DNA of 64,000 bases. Source: Darksidea phi (lineage: Eukaryota > Ascomycota > Dothideomycetes > Pleosporales > Lentitheciaceae). Made by a program: the position numbers and the translations under genes. Below the pieces are notes generated by a model, which made no database searches, had not been told where the DNA came from, and was given only the letters and a program-made list of their open reading frames with translations. The DNA lies in assembly GCA_030770425.1 (NCBI GenBank), contig JASJFT010000012.1:186001-250000 (forward strand), read 5' to 3'. Positions 24,421 to 36,393 of this stretch are shown one piece after another; positions within the stretch are counted from its first letter, which is position 1; every line of letters begins with the position of its first letter.

Positions 24421-24525
24421 ATGGAATGAGAGGATGGGATGATGAGACGGTGGGACGATGGAACAGTGGGAGGGGCCTGTGGGACGATGGAACAATGGAC
24501 AATGGAACAATGGAACGATGCTGCA
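24421..24525. repeat. Imperfect minisatellite of GGRACRATGG-like units
   Basis: Several close copies of a ~10-base unit such as GGGACGATGG and GGAACAATGG, with interruptions, on the plus strand. Confidence 0.7.
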
Positions 24526-24684
24526 TCGGGCGCTGGCGTGTGGGAGGCAAGCGTTCCCCCAAGCAATGGCCCAGAACCAGGCGTTTCCGCCGTGTGCGTT
24601 CGTCGTGAGTCGTGGGTCCGAGGCGGCGGTTGATATTGCTGACCTTGGCGAGCAACGTGGTCCAGCAGCGCGCTCTGATAGGCC

Positions 24685-24690
24685 CACGTG
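24685..24690. promoter_or_regulatory. Possible Pho4/NUC-1 type CACGTG site upstream of phosphate transporter
   Basis: A perfect CACGTG palindrome lies 428 bases upstream of the transporter ATG; a second is at 23912-23917. In yeast and Neurospora, Pho4/NUC-1 bHLH factors bind this core to induce phosphate transporters. The motif is short and also occurs by chance. Confidence 0.35.
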
Positions 24691-25117
24691 CGTCGCCCTT
24701 CACACCTTCCCCCCTCGGCGCACTGCACTGCTCCCGCACCCTGCACCCTGCCCCCCCACAGCCCGCCTCGATGTCTTCGGCGCAGCATCCACCAGCCTGT
24801 CAGACCAGCGAGCCCAGCGAGCCCAGCGAGGCACCTCAACCGCGAGCAAAAAAAGGAGCCAACCCGTCGTAAACGCTCGCTCCTGGACGGCGACGCCGAC
24901 GTCCTGATCGAGCACCCGTGCCATATCTGCGTCTGCTCATTCGCCCGCTGCAGACTCGACCTATTCGCGCACTGTCCGTCCTTGCAGCTGCCTGTGGCTG
25001 TCGATATATAACCTCGAGCGCCAACCCAGCTCTGCGTCCTTGGCCCAGCTCCTCCCAACTCTTGTCTCTTCTTGACCCTCCTCAAGCCCGGTAGCCAAGC
25101 ATCGGCAAAGCTTCATC

Positions 25118-26930
25118 ATGGCCGCGAAGACCGCCGGCGGGAACAACGCCTTCCACAATTTCCACAACGACTTCGCCCACATCGAGGACCCGAACGAGCG
25201 GCGGCGGCTCGCCCTCGCTGAAGTCGACAAGGCCCCCTTTGGGTGGTACCACATCAGAGCCGTCCTGGTCGCGGGCACCGGCTTCTTCACCGACAGCTAT
25301 GACATCTTCTGCGTCTCGCTGCTGACCATCATGCTGGGCATCGTCTACAAGCACGACAACAAGGGCGTCTTGACCACGCCGCAGGACACGGCCATCAAGC
25401 TGTCGACGTCGGCAGGAACCGTCATCGGCCAGGTCGGCTTCGGCGCCCTCGCCGACATTGTCGGCCGCAAGAAGATGTACGGTCTCGAGCTGATCCTCAT
25501 CATCGTCGCCACCCTCGCTCAAGCCCTCGTTGGCCCCGGGCCCGGCACCTCTGTCGTTGGCCTCATCATCTTTTGGCGCGTGTTGATGGGCATCGGTACG
25601 CCCTTCCCCGCTCGGCTATACTAGAAACCGCGCTAACCGAAACAGGCATCGGCGGTGACTACCCGCTTTCGAGCATCATCACCTCTGAATTCGCTACCAC
25701 CAAATGGCGAGGCGCCATGATGGGCGCCGTCTTCTCCATGCAAGGCTTTGGCCAGCTCGGTGGAGCTCTGGTCATGTTGTGTCTCACTGCCGGCTTCAAA
25801 GATTCGCTCCGCGGTGCTGCGAGTTACGCCTCCTGCACCGGCTCCTGCCAGGTGGCTGTCGACAAGATGTGGAGGGCTTTGATCGGTGAGCAATGCCTTG
25901 AAACCCTCTATCGACTGGTAATTAACGCTTGTTAGGCATCGGCATCGTCCCTGCTTGCATTGCGTTGTACTACCGACTCACCATCCCGGAGACACCGCGC
26001 TACACCTTTGACGTCGCTCGTGACGTTGAAAAGGCCAATGCCGATGTCCAGGCCTACGTTTCTGGCAAGAAGGGCGAAGGGCAACCTGATGAGCTGCATG
26101 CCGCCGCCGCCCGCCGCGCTTCTGTGACTGCCCTCGAGGTGCCCAAAGCTTCTTTCTCTGACTTCTTCAAATTCTACGGTAAACTCAAGAACGGCAAGAT
26201 TCTCTTCGGCACGGCAATGTCATGGCTCCTACTTGATGTGGCCTTCTATGGGCTTGGCTTGAATTCGTCGACTGTTCTCGGTGCCATCGGGTACGGATCC
26301 GGTCATACCGTGTACGAAAAACTTTTTAACCTGGCCGCTGGTAACTGCATCCTTGTATGTGCGGGTGCTATCCCTGGCTACTGGCTTGCTGTGGCTACCC
26401 TCGACACTGTAGGCCGTCGTCCTCTGCAGCTCATCGGCTTTGTCCTCCTTACCCTCCTCTTCCTCGTTTGGGGCTTCGCCTATCACCACATCAGCGACCA
26501 TGGCATGCTCGCCATCTACGTCCTCATCCAGCTCTTCTTCAACTGGGGGCCGAACACCACCACCTTCATTGTCCCTGGCGAGTGCTTCCCCACCCGCTAC
26601 CGATCCACCTCCCACGGTATCTCCGCCGGCTCCGGCAAGATCGGCTCCATCATCGCTCAAGGCGCCATCGCTCCCCTCCGAACGCGTGGCGCTGTCCCCG
26701 GCGCTACCGGTAGCGACGCCAACCCATGGCTCAACCACGTCATGCAGATTTTCAGCGCTTTCATGTTCTTCGGTATTTTCACTAGTCTGTTGATCCCCGA
26801 GACGAAGCGCAGGACCCTCGAGGACCTGGCTGACGACTGGGATATGGGCGGTGAGAGCATCACTGGCGGGACTGCTGGGCCCAAGGTGAGTGAGAACGGA
26901 AGCGAGGAAATCGTGCCAGAAGTCAAGTAA
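25118..26930 (+). CDS. High-affinity inorganic phosphate transporter, Pho84 type (MFS)
   Basis: Exons 25118-25595, 25646-25885 and 25936-26930 give 570 residues. It is a plasma-membrane proton/phosphate symporter of the MFS PHS family, with 12 predicted membrane helices. The signature GIGGDYPLSSIITSEFATTK is rebuilt by intron 1 (50 bp). GFFTDSYDIFCVSL in helix 1, the LADIVGRKKMYG loop 2 motif, and IPETPRYTFDVARDVEKA at the start of the central loop are all typical. The C-terminal half contains NTTTFIVPGECFPTRYRST. Length and order agree with the family. CACGTG sites upstream fit phosphate control, but that is inference. Confidence 0.95.
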
Positions 26931-27173
26931 GGCGGTCTTTACCCTGTCTTTTTTGGGGGTAGGATAGTGATTTTCTGTGTACTATAACTTGATCTTTTGG
27001 AAATTGCATAAACCGAGGCTAACTTGCCTACACACGATTTTCATTCGTTCTACCTTCAACACGTGATGCCGCTTTGCACTGTAACCGAAGTCGACACCTT
27101 ACAAAGCGACAAATATGAACAATAAGTCGGAAATACCAAAAAAGTCAACCATCGCTTCCTCTCCCAAGCCCAT

Positions 27174-27923
27174 CTACCACTTTCCGTCTAGATCAACGCC
27201 CGGGCGTCCAATCGGCGTATCACCCTTGCCGCCCCCACTCTTCTTGTCGCATTTCTGCCACTGCACATAGTACTTCTGGGTGAACTTTGCGTCGACGGTA
27301 TCGACGGTGAGCAGGTTGAGGCCCTTGGCCGACATGGGCACGATGCGCACTTCCGACTTGATGTTGAGCATGCCCTGCTCGCCGCAGGGCGACCAGACGG
27401 TGGAGCCGGCTTCAACTTCGTCGTGCTTGAGATAGTTCCCTTCCATGGGGCCTTTGAACGACGTGGGGAGTACCGTCTAGAGCCTTGGGGTTAGCGGGAC
27501 TGCCATTTATACAACGTGTAGGTATATAGGAAACGTTACCTGATTCTGCTGGCCAGAGAAATAATAAGTACTCTGCGCCGTGCCCGTCACGCCTTCCTCC
27601 AAACTGGCATAGCCTCTGTAATCGGCCGCGAAAACGCTATACTGGAAGCCGCTCGGGTACCTGAGCTTCAACTGCAGCTGGCAGAACTTGCGGCGCTCGG
27701 TGGCGGGGATGCTGGGACCGGATTGGACCGTGTACTGGTCGAAGGACAGGGTGACGGTGGTACGGTCATCCGAGAGCAGACCTTGGACCGTGTTGTCTGG
27801 GCAGCCGGTGCCGCCGTAGGTTACGGCTGCGATTTCGACTTCGTGGCCCGAGGGCTTGTCCTGTGGGAGGGGGGAGGCGGCCGCTAGGGCGGTGAGGGCA
27901 AGAAGGGAGGTTGTGTACTTCAT
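27174..27923 (-). CDS. Secreted DUF4360 protein
   Basis: Exons 27923-27540 and 27476-27174 (minus strand) give 228 residues; the intron is 63 bp. ATG 27923 gives a signal peptide (MKYTTSLLALTALAAASPLP). The body carries the DUF4360 pattern: VTYGGTGCPDNTVQG near the start, SDDRTTVTLSFDQYTV, then FCQLQLKLRYPSGFQYSVF. The second exon completes the fold with two Cys. The family is small, Cys-containing and extracellular, with no known activity. A longer upstream frame exists but would bury the signal peptide, so this start is preferred. Confidence 0.88.
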
Positions 27924-30900
27924 GTCGAGAAGGGATTGCACTTGCAGGGAAGTTGTTGAGGATTGATGAGAAGCTCCGATGCTTAGAAGAGAAGCTGATA
28001 TCTTGATGATGATGATCCTTCTTCGAGGCTCGATCGGCGTCTCTTTATACTTCATCCCAGTCTTATCCAGTCCCCCCCAAAATCTCCAATACGAACGGTA
28101 GTGATGAAGCTATCCCCATTGTGAACGCAAAGCTCCATCGTGACCGCTCGATACGGCTCGAATATGACTTCTATATTGGCCTATAGTCTCCAGAAATGAA
28201 GTTATAGTTGGCTGATGACCAGTATATGCTTGGCTGAGGTGCGCTCGGGGCATGTATTTGGAATTGAACGAGTTCGAAAGGGCCACAAGGAAGGCAGAGA
28301 GAGGTGTGGAGTTGAGAAGACTCCAGGCTGGGCGACCAAAATTTCCTATTTAGGCGCATGATGTTTCTAAATCGGGCGCGCTAGTACGTCGACATGCTGT
28401 CTGCCTCGGGCGAAGTATTGCATCGTATCGAGTGCAGCACGTGGTCCATCCCAGAACGTGGTGATAATATCATCAATGTCGTTGAGAAGGGTACTGACCG
28501 AATAGCACGAGGCCAAGTATGTTGTCGGTGCATCACCGGTCGTACATTGAGATGAAATCCTATTCATAGCCCGCTCCAAACCCGGAATCTGAGTCCATGT
28601 CCTGGCATTCGGATCGTAAGATTATCAATCTCAATACCTTTCTTCATTCCGCGCTCAAGAGAGATCGGTAGCGAGCCATCTAGAAGTGACGTTTCCTCGT
28701 ATGCAATGTACGGGAGGCTTTGCATCTCGCCGGTGCGGCCGGACATCGATCAAGCTAATATACACTACGGAGTGTCAGCCTTACGATGTGGGTCGGTGTA
28801 ATGTCGCATGCGAAACGATGCAATTTGGCCGGTGGGAGTCGAGTGAGACGCGCATATTGCGGAGACATTATTACTATCCTTGATATTATTTGCGGCTCGG
28901 TGCAGATCAGGGCACAGACACCGACGGCTTGGGTCAACGTTGCGTGTCTGCGGGCAGCCAGAACGATGCCATTTGTTTCGCTGAGGAAGCTCGGAATTAT
29001 TGTGGTGGCATAATGGCTGGACGAACGTTGGGGTTGTGTGCAGGCTCTGGGCGCTTGGGCCTGGCAATGCAACCGTTATTTGCGCACATGGGAGCTATTT
29101 TGAGCGGCCCAAGTTTGATGCAAGGTAGAGCGGCGGAAGCATTGCCATTCTTGAAGATCGGAAAGTGTAAATCCTTGCGACGCGATCCTCGATGAGCTCT
29201 TCCAGGTCTTAGCTTCGCTTGTGTCAACCGCAACACTGCAACTGCAGACCAAGGGTAGTGTGACAGCAAATGAGGTGATTTGAAGTTTGGAGAATGCTTA
29301 GACAGAACCTACGGATATACAGTTGTCCCAAGCCTCTCTCCATCGCGAATCATCATATTGAGGCCAATTGACCGAAGCAGGCTAACCGCTTTCATCATCA
29401 ACTCTCTGTGTGGCGGTATCTCATGCGTCTGAGGTAGTTGTGGTGGAGGATACAGGCAAGACTGCTGGTAAGTTGGCACGGTACTCCTGAAAACCCGTGG
29501 CGAAGTACATCGTTTCCTGGTCGTCTTTTTGGAGTGTTGTATGCATGTTCCAATCGCAGTCTCCAGGTGGCTTGGGGAATCGGACTCTGGGACAAGATGT
29601 AAATGTGTAGTGTTGCAGACATTTCCGCCGTCATCCTTGCCCAACCCGCGTTCGCCTTCTCCTCTTGTAAGGATGAATGTGCCGAGGAATACCGGTGTTC
29701 GTTTGAAGCGTGCTTGTACATGATCGGTGTCCGAAACACTCGTTTGGCGAAGAGCCACTTGTTCAACTCGATGAGGTCGTCATCCTAGAAATACATCTGA
29801 AGAATTGATGTTGGAGAAGAAGAAACGCATGGCCGGTACACGGTCTGCTTCTCGCGTGTCCATGATATATGCTACCTCGGACGGTGCAACCAGGTTGGCG
29901 ACATCGGCAAAGGCTGCACATATATCTGGGGTACGAATTGCGTCGCAATCGTGAAGCAGGGACGCTTCCAGTATGAAACAATAGGTATTGACACCCCTCT
30001 GGGCGACCTCGTACCCCAATATTTAGTACATGGCTCTCGTTACTGTCTTCTTAGGTGCGTCTAAGAGTGCATGAATATCGTCAACGCTGACCCCATATCA
30101 CTCGGTCGGCCGGGATCGCAGCCGAGTTGCTCATGCCGTGCTCTTGAATGCATACGCGGGGACTTCGAACTTTTTGGCTACTTCTAGACGATCGCTTCGT
30201 TACAAGAAATGAGAATCGCAGTGGGGAACTATCACTAGTTTCCACGTCGGTTGAGGTGTGTATCGGGTGAGTCCCTAGGTAGATTTTATGGCTTATGGAG
30301 GGTGAGTTTGAACTATGGCGTGTGGTTGCATGGACGAGCCAAGTAATTTAAATGTTTCAGTTTTTTTGGTACTCGGGAAGGCTGTTTTGAAGCGTTCAGG
30401 TAGCATCGTGGTGTAACTGTGCCGATGAGCAGTGAGCATTCGCAGTATCCGTCACTAATAATTCAGGATCAATGTCGCTGTCCGATTGTTACCTTTACTG
30501 GCCTGTCTCTCTCGCTATCAGCAAGCCTCCCCACTTATAGATACAAATGATATCTTCATGGCGCAACGAACTGGTGTTGCTGAAACGAAACAGGCTCCGT
30601 TGCTGTTCTTCATGGGTTCCTATGCAGATCGTCGATTTTATGCGCTGTGGACCATCTTTGGCTAAATACTGCAGTTCTTCGCCTTCGTCACTGCGAGGTG
30701 GTTCTTGCCCTGTAGCTCGTCCGACTCGCTGATGTTGTGTGGGTCGGTCGGCGCTGCTCTGCCGTCTGGACGTCCAAGACAACCTTGGAGATAGGGCGGA
30801 TAGCCGTCTTAGCGAGATAGGTGAGTAAGGTGGGACGTTTCTCGGTTCTCAATTCCGTTGGCGTAGAGCGCGTCGGGAGTCTGCTCGTAGTGTTCACATG

Positions 30901-31057
30901 CATGTACGTTCTGTTTGAGGGACGGCAGCGCTAATCACCTTAGGACTAGTCTGCTGACTAAGGGTGGGCTGTGTGGCCGCCTCTGCCATTACGCCATAGA
31001 CGTCACATACGAATTGCGCTGTGCTTGATAGCATCAAGAAACCCAAACTTACTACAG
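27924..31057. other. Gene-poor accessory stretch with decayed frames
   Basis: No intact gene is seen. Several minus-strand pieces look weakly coding but are broken (see 29309-30019). Another piece at 28746-28367 changes frame at about 28570. Confidence 0.45.
29309..30019 (-). pseudogene. Possible decayed gene interrupted by a single stop
   Basis: The minus-strand frame from 30019 (YEVAQRGVNTYCFILEASLL onward) stays open to 29780, meets TGA at FLG-stop, and continues in the same frame to 29309 (VQARFKRTPVFLGTFILTRG and beyond). One stop in about 237 codons suggests a broken gene. I recognise no family, and a chance open frame is possible. Confidence 0.3.
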
Positions 31058-32353
31058 ATGGCATCTCTTCTTGCCCTTCCTACGGAGCTGCTTCAGCGCG
31101 TCGTCAGCTATCTCCCTTGCTCGTCGGTGCTCAGTCTCATTCGTGTGAATCGTCAGGTGCGCGCAGCCTGCAACGATCGACTTGTTTTCCGTAGCATCGC
31201 TCTGCAACCACCCGAGCACAGTGGTTTAGAGAAGGGGGATGTCAACTTCTCATGGCCTGAGGGAGAACGGTATCTCGATGGTGCGTCGTTGGAAGACACC
31301 ATACGGGTCGCCTATGCTGTTGAACGAGTCCATTATTACGCTTCTCGGCCACGAGCACAACAATGGCTCACGCATGATGCGAGCCAAAACAGGGTGAATC
31401 AAGACGTGCGCGAGTGGCTACCACACCTGCTAGCTCTGCACTATCCTGAGTGCAAGTATATCGCACCAGAACACCTACTTAAGCTGCATCTACATCTCGG
31501 CAAACTCGTGGATCATGGCCATATTTGGCAGCAACAACTCGAGCAAAGCTTTCAACCTCCGTGCGACTTGGCTGATTTCATCAACATTGGCTTTTGTCTT
31601 GCTTATCTCAGTTTGGACTCCCTGGCCGAGATCTCAGCAGGAATCACTCTCGATCGACCTGTCCACATGGGGTTCTACGTGTCCATAGACGATTACCTTG
31701 CTTATAGAGAGTCCATCTGTTGGGGAACGCCCATTCTATACGGTTCTTCTCCAAAGCGGCTAGAAACGCACGACCTATTAAAGGCCTCGTCTTCGATCCT
31801 CCCATTCCTGCACGCAATTATAGCAAGCGGCTTCTCTCAAGCAATCACTCTTCCCATCCCGTCGCGCATGCCATTCTCTTCTTTCATGAATATACCCACT
31901 TTGTACCGGACCTCGGCCGTTGCGTTCTCAAAGTGCCATATCCAGACAATGACGACGGCTGCCTTCCTTTCTGGCGCCTGGATGGGTTACTACTCTTACC
32001 GACGTCGCCCAATCGGCAACCAATATGTGTATCCCGTGGACCCTCCAATGCATACGATCGAGCTTATTGCTCAGCACTTAGAAGTAAGCGAAGATCCTGC
32101 TTCGACGGATGGTATCAAAACGATCATACACCCAGACAGTCACGGCGTGGATGCACACGGCTCATTTCAACTCCAGGGAAGTGTATCTGAGCACGGAGAT
32201 GTCGAGATTACCAAGACATATGTGTTGCGGGACTGGCCCTTGCGGTGGAAGGGGACTGTCTCGCCCTTTGGTATTGTAGGAGCCTGGGATCAGGGCGGAG
32301 AAGGAGCGCAATTAAGTGGTTACTTTTGGATATGGAAAAAAGACTGGTGCTAA
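31058..32353 (+). CDS. F-box protein of unknown target
   Basis: A single exon of 431 residues. ATG 31058 (MASLLALPTELLQRVVSYLP) starts directly with an F-box, the Skp1-binding motif of SCF ubiquitin ligases: LPTELLQRVVSYLP, then SVLSLIRVNRQVRAAC. The rest has no recognisable repeat such as LRR or WD40. The C-terminus, with TYVLRDWPLRWKGTVSPFG and GYFWIWKKDW, resembles the end of many uncharacterised fungal F-box proteins that finish in a beta-rich domain. An in-frame codon upstream adds a basic leader that is probably not translated. Confidence 0.85.
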   Translation: MASLLALPTELLQRVVSYLPCSSVLSLIRVNRQVRAACNDRLVFRSIALQPPEHSGLEKGDVNFSWPEGERYLDGASLEDTIRVAYAVERVHYYASRPRAQQWLTHDASQNRVNQDVREWLPHLLALHYPECKYIAPEHLLKLHLHLGKLVDHGHIWQQQLEQSFQPPCDLADFINIGFCLAYLSLDSLAEISAGITLDRPVHMGFYVSIDDYLAYRESICWGTPILYGSSPKRLETHDLLKASSSILPFLHAIIASGFSQAITLPIPSRMPFSSFMNIPTLYRTSAVAFSKCHIQTMTTAAFLSGAWMGYYSYRRRPIGNQYVYPVDPPMHTIELIAQHLEVSEDPASTDGIKTIIHPDSHGVDAHGSFQLQGSVSEHGDVEITKTYVLRDWPLRWKGTVSPFGIVGAWDQGGEGAQLSGYFWIWKKDWC

Positions 32354-32662
32354 GATCTCAGGAGTGACTGGACTGATTCTATAACGTCAGTACCCGTTAT
32401 GATGAGGCAAATGCTAGTGACGAGCACAACATCAGCGAATGTGAGGTGGATAAAAATGCCTAGCCAAGCTGTGTGATGGTCTTTGGCTCATTGGTTGGAT
32501 TTTCATATACATGTCCGTGTGAATATCGCATCTGTATCTCGCATGAATAAGTCCGTCAGATTCCCAAGTTTACCGTCCGAGAGCCAGGCCATGAAGACTA
32601 GAGCGCACTACTGGATGTAACGACCCGTGTCACATGCTTCTTCTCGTCTTCCAAACTCCATT
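32354..32662. other. Convergent intergenic region
   Basis: Nothing recognisable; it lies between the 3' ends of the F-box and 2EXR genes. Confidence 0.5.
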
Positions 32663-33559
32663 TCAACTTCCATATACCTCCGCCACAACCTTGACATTTG
32701 CATACTGGGCGTAAAAACCCACTATGCTGTCCATCTCCTCCGCCAATTGCTCATCCCAATTGGACCAATGGCCGTTTTCCCTCTCGCTACAGCCAGTGTA
32801 CACGTAGTAGCGCAGTTCCCATTCAGTCTGCGTATCCTCGCCCATCAGTCGCACTACGTACTTGAACTTGTAACAACCGCGCATGTCGACCATGTGCCTC
32901 CAGTCGGAGAAGAGATGGTCGAGATGCAAGATTGCGCGACGCTTTCTGCCCAGCCAGTGGGCGGCGAGGAGGGTGGAAGCGGAAGTATAGGTGATGAGGA
33001 CCTTACGCAGACGGCCGTAGAAGTATTCGCGCTTGGGGTGGTTGACCGGTTCTGCATCTTCGGGGGTGTTCGTTCGCTTGATGTTTGGTGCATGCAGGTG
33101 TATGTACACATTCGTGTAGTTTGTCAGGGCGGGGAAGACAGTGCTGTCGGCGGTATTCATCGATGCGGGACCGCGGGTGAGTATCTGGTCGATGATACGC
33201 TCGTATTTGATGTTGCTTATAACCGGTATGTATGCGATATCGATGGCTTCCATCATCGTACGAGCTTCAACGCTGATCTGCTTGCTTGTTCGAAGTAAGC
33301 CGAGGCCTCTGATAGCTCTGATGGCTCTCTGGACGGTGTTTGGACGGCCGAGGATTCGGATAGTTGGGTTGGTGGGCGCGTCGATGTCAAGGGCGTAGCG
33401 GTATATCGTGTTGCGGACTTCGCCGGGAAGCCGAAGGATATGGTCGCCCGGATCATTGATGTGTAACAGCTTCAAATGCTGGGTGAGCGAAGATGATACA
33501 TTTCGCAGCTGGGTCATTTTGGTGATGGCATCGTCGACGTTTTTGCGCTTGAGACGCAT
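32663..33559 (-). CDS. 2EXR / F-box-like domain protein
   Basis: A single exon of 298 residues. The N-terminal ILRLPGEVRNTIYRYALDID is the hallmark of the fungal 2EXR-type domain, an F-box-like motif expanded in Dothideomycetes and other Pezizomycotina. LLRTSKQISVEARTMM follows at the expected place. The remainder is unclassified. Function is unknown; an adaptor role in protein turnover is often assumed for this family but not shown. Confidence 0.8.
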   Translation of the reverse strand: MRLKRKNVDDAITKMTQLRNVSSSLTQHLKLLHINDPGDHILRLPGEVRNTIYRYALDIDAPTNPTIRILGRPNTVQRAIRAIRGLGLLRTSKQISVEARTMMEAIDIAYIPVISNIKYERIIDQILTRGPASMNTADSTVFPALTNYTNVYIHLHAPNIKRTNTPEDAEPVNHPKREYFYGRLRKVLITYTSASTLLAAHWLGRKRRAILHLDHLFSDWRHMVDMRGCYKFKYVVRLMGEDTQTEWELRYYVYTGCSERENGHWSNWDEQLAEEMDSIVGFYAQYANVKVVAEVYGS

Positions 33560-34682
33560 ATCGACTGTAGGGGTGAAGCCCTGCTTTGAGACTTGGTGAC
33601 AGTAAGGATCATTTTGGAAACAATCAAGTCATTTTTTGAAGTGGTGGAGGATAATACTGAAGGGGAAGTGGCACGATACTGGAGTTATTTATTAACTAGT
33701 TTGCCAGTACGCTAGCTGCCTGGATAGCACAATAGTACCGGAAGTACAATGGACCACAAATGAGCGGCGAGGGGTCACCGGACCCATTGTTAAGTGAAAG
33801 GCCTAGTGCGAATTAATTTCATGCTTTCCAGCTTGGCGAGGTGATGGTAACGTGATGTAAGCCTCTGTGGCTGCAATCGGTATATCTTTTGAGCGAAAAT
33901 GAAGGAAATATTGTTGAGGTTTGTTCATAGCGTTATAAGTCCAGGCGTCCTTCAAGGCACCTTCCATATAAGTTCCTAACAATTTAGCAGATTATAGTGG
34001 GGGGTTAACAGGTGCAGCCTTGAACAGGCTGTTCCTGGCTCAACAACCCACCGGTGGTCGCATGTCCCGTAAAAAGTGATTGAATTGCGTATGTATACGA
34101 AGTTGAAGTTGGAGCTGGGAGCCGCCCCGAATGGGTGGCACGTCTGCGCGGTCATGAAAATAACCTTAACAGAGGTGTAGTTGTTTTATAAAAGGTGAAG
34201 GAATATTGCAATGGTGTGTGCAGAGCATGCCATGAGACACTGAATCATCAGGTTTGAGATCGCACGAACACCGCCATTTCTTGTCTAATTTCTTTCGTTT
34301 GCACTCTCGTAGTTCGTCATAGCAAAAGCGCGAGAGTGCGTATCACCAAACAACCTCTCCGACAATTGCGATGTTAGACCCTGCCGTGATGCCGTGGCCT
34401 TGCACAGTTATAGGCCGGACGTTCCGATATCCGACTGGGCGGCTCGCTTGGCGTCAGCCCGAACTAGGCTTTGTCGCGTTAGCACAATCTCCGCTCGACG
34501 TCGATCTCGCAACCCTGCCGTTTCTCGTCTTCCCCTTTCCTTTCCCTAATCGTCTTTCCGTCTCTTTTGTATCACCCATATTTGATACCCTGCATTTACA
34601 TGTTCGGGCGTTTGGGGTCTCTTTCTGCGATTCTTCGTCTATTGCGAGATATTATTAGGCCTTTCACTGTTCGACTAGCACC
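33560..34682. other. Divergent promoter region between 2EXR gene and cutinase
   Basis: About 1.1 kb without a gene. It must contain both promoters. The final 300 bases are pyrimidine-rich and lead into the cutinase ATG. Confidence 0.5.
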
Positions 34683-35664
34683 ATGCGGCTTCCGTTTGTG
34701 CTATTCAGCTTGGTGGCGGCGGTGCTGGCACAGGCAGATGATGAGAAGCGATGCGATGGCGCCTCCTACAAAGTACCATGTGCCGACCACCCCGAGATCA
34801 TGGCTCTGCAAACAACAAAATGCCAACCATATCACGTCCTTCTCGCACGCGGTACCGATGAGAAACCACCAGGCCGACAAGGAAACATCACCAAAATGAT
34901 TTGCGATAAGCTTGGAGGCTCTGAAAAGTGCGGTTGGGAAAGTCTTGACTACCCGGCTACGAACCGGTTTATTTCAGATGACACGTGGTGTAAGAGTGCG
35001 GATGTAGGGGCGAAGAATGGCCTCAAACAGATTCGGGAATATGTGGAGAAGTGCCCGGATACTAAAATGATCTTGCTGGGATACTCACAGGGTGCCTCGA
35101 TCATGCAGGACATAATGGGTGGTGGTGGCGGGGCGGTTTTCAAATGCAATCAGTCGAGGAACGCAGGACTCAGCCGGACGGAGACGCCGGGTACGAACAG
35201 TACGTATGGTGATGCGGAAATCATGGACTAGGCTAACGATGTGTCCAGTCGCTGCAGCCGTCACCTTTGGCACTGTAAGAAAATGTCCCGGCGCGTCTTA
35301 TGCCGTCAAGGGAGGAAGAAAGACTGAGGGGGCGTCAACGCGTAGCGATGAACAGTGCAAAGCGTTGAAGCCGTACGCAAAAGTGATACGTGACTACTGC
35401 AACGAAAACGACTCTATCTGCGCGTCACACGGCACGGCCCCGGAACTTTCGAAACATCTTACCTACATGACCCAGTACAGCGAGGAGATTGTGAATTTTG
35501 TTGTGAATACTGTAACTGGAAAGCAGAAATCTTTCACGCCGTCACTTCATCTGGTATCAGACCACTATTGGTTGACGGGGGCGGTGTTTTTCTCACTGTT
35601 TCTGTCGTGGTCGGTCCTTATCTTTTGGACATCGATTCGTCGTAAATTGGGGCAGGCAAACTAA
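34683..35664 (+). CDS. Cutinase-family esterase with C-terminal membrane segment
   Basis: Exons 34683-35199 and 35249-35664 give 310 residues. The signal peptide is MRLPFVLFSLVAAVLAQA. The nucleophile elbow GYSQG sits in MILLGYSQGASIMQD. The second exon gives AAAVTFGTVRKCPG, then NDSICASHG (catalytic Asp) and ELSKHLTYM (catalytic His). Intron donors GTACGA (35191) and GTACGT (35200) compete; the second gives NIAAAVTFG and is preferred. Unusually, the protein ends in a hydrophobic stretch (WLTGAVFFSLFLSWSVLIFW) followed by a basic tail, which looks like a single-pass membrane anchor. Typical cutinases are soluble and end shortly after the His. It hydrolyses ester bonds of cutin or related polymers. 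Confidence 0.92.
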
Positions 35665-36393
35665 AGGATCTCGATTGTCTCGGAAGTGGATCTTTCATCA
35701 TATCGAGAAAAGAGCGGGGCGCTGTACAAGGCTTGACCCGGGGCACCTGTAATACTTCATGCGTAGAGCGAAAGATTGGGAGAGTGAGGAAAGCGAGGGT
35801 GAAGAAAGAGTATTGCTGATTCGGGCGATAAGACGTACTACCACAGCCTCAAGGAGGGGAAACTGGTCAAGAAGGGAGCAAAGAATCGGGTCACCATTTT
35901 GGGAGGTGGACATTGTCGTCAAATGACTTGAGCGTTGTACTGCAAAATGTGTGACCGGAGGACATCTCACGCCATCTTCCACTCACACGAAAGGAATGAG
36001 CCAGGCCTTAAGAGGCAGAGCTGGAGGTGGCGAGCGTGAGAATGAGCTCAGCACGTCTAAAGGTCCCTCTATAGACTGATTCGAAGTGATGGCAATCACC
36101 TAGGACACAATCCAAGTTCAAACAAGGCTTTGACACCCTGCATTTGCACTACCTCGTACAGTTCCAAGACCAGGACTAAGACCTGTGCCTTTCGCTTTGA
36201 GTACGGAACATTCTGTGCAGTTTGCAACTTCAGACATGTGGCTGTGTTTTCGCGTTGTGGCGGTCTCTTCTTTCACCCAGTGCAGAAAACCGCCCTCAGT
36301 GACCCGAAAAGAGTAACACATCGCGTACCGGAGTTTTAGTCTGCCTTAGACTCACTCTTTTCGAATCCCAGTCCCTCGGGCCGAAATAACATT
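35665..36393. other. Intergenic region without a gene
   Basis: Nothing recognisable beyond short frames. Confidence 0.45.

Larger units (their letters stand above)
23848..25117. other. Intergenic region with simple repeats
   Basis: No gene is seen. It contains an irregular GGAACAATGG / GGGACGATGG-type minisatellite at about 24421-24525 and two CACGTG sites. The end is the phosphate transporter promoter. Confidence 0.55.

Noticed and set aside
24026..25085. Several long minus-strand frames (up to 338 codons) upstream of the phosphate transporter
   Set aside because: They run through simple repeats and GC-rich promoter DNA, overlap each other in different frames and show no domain.
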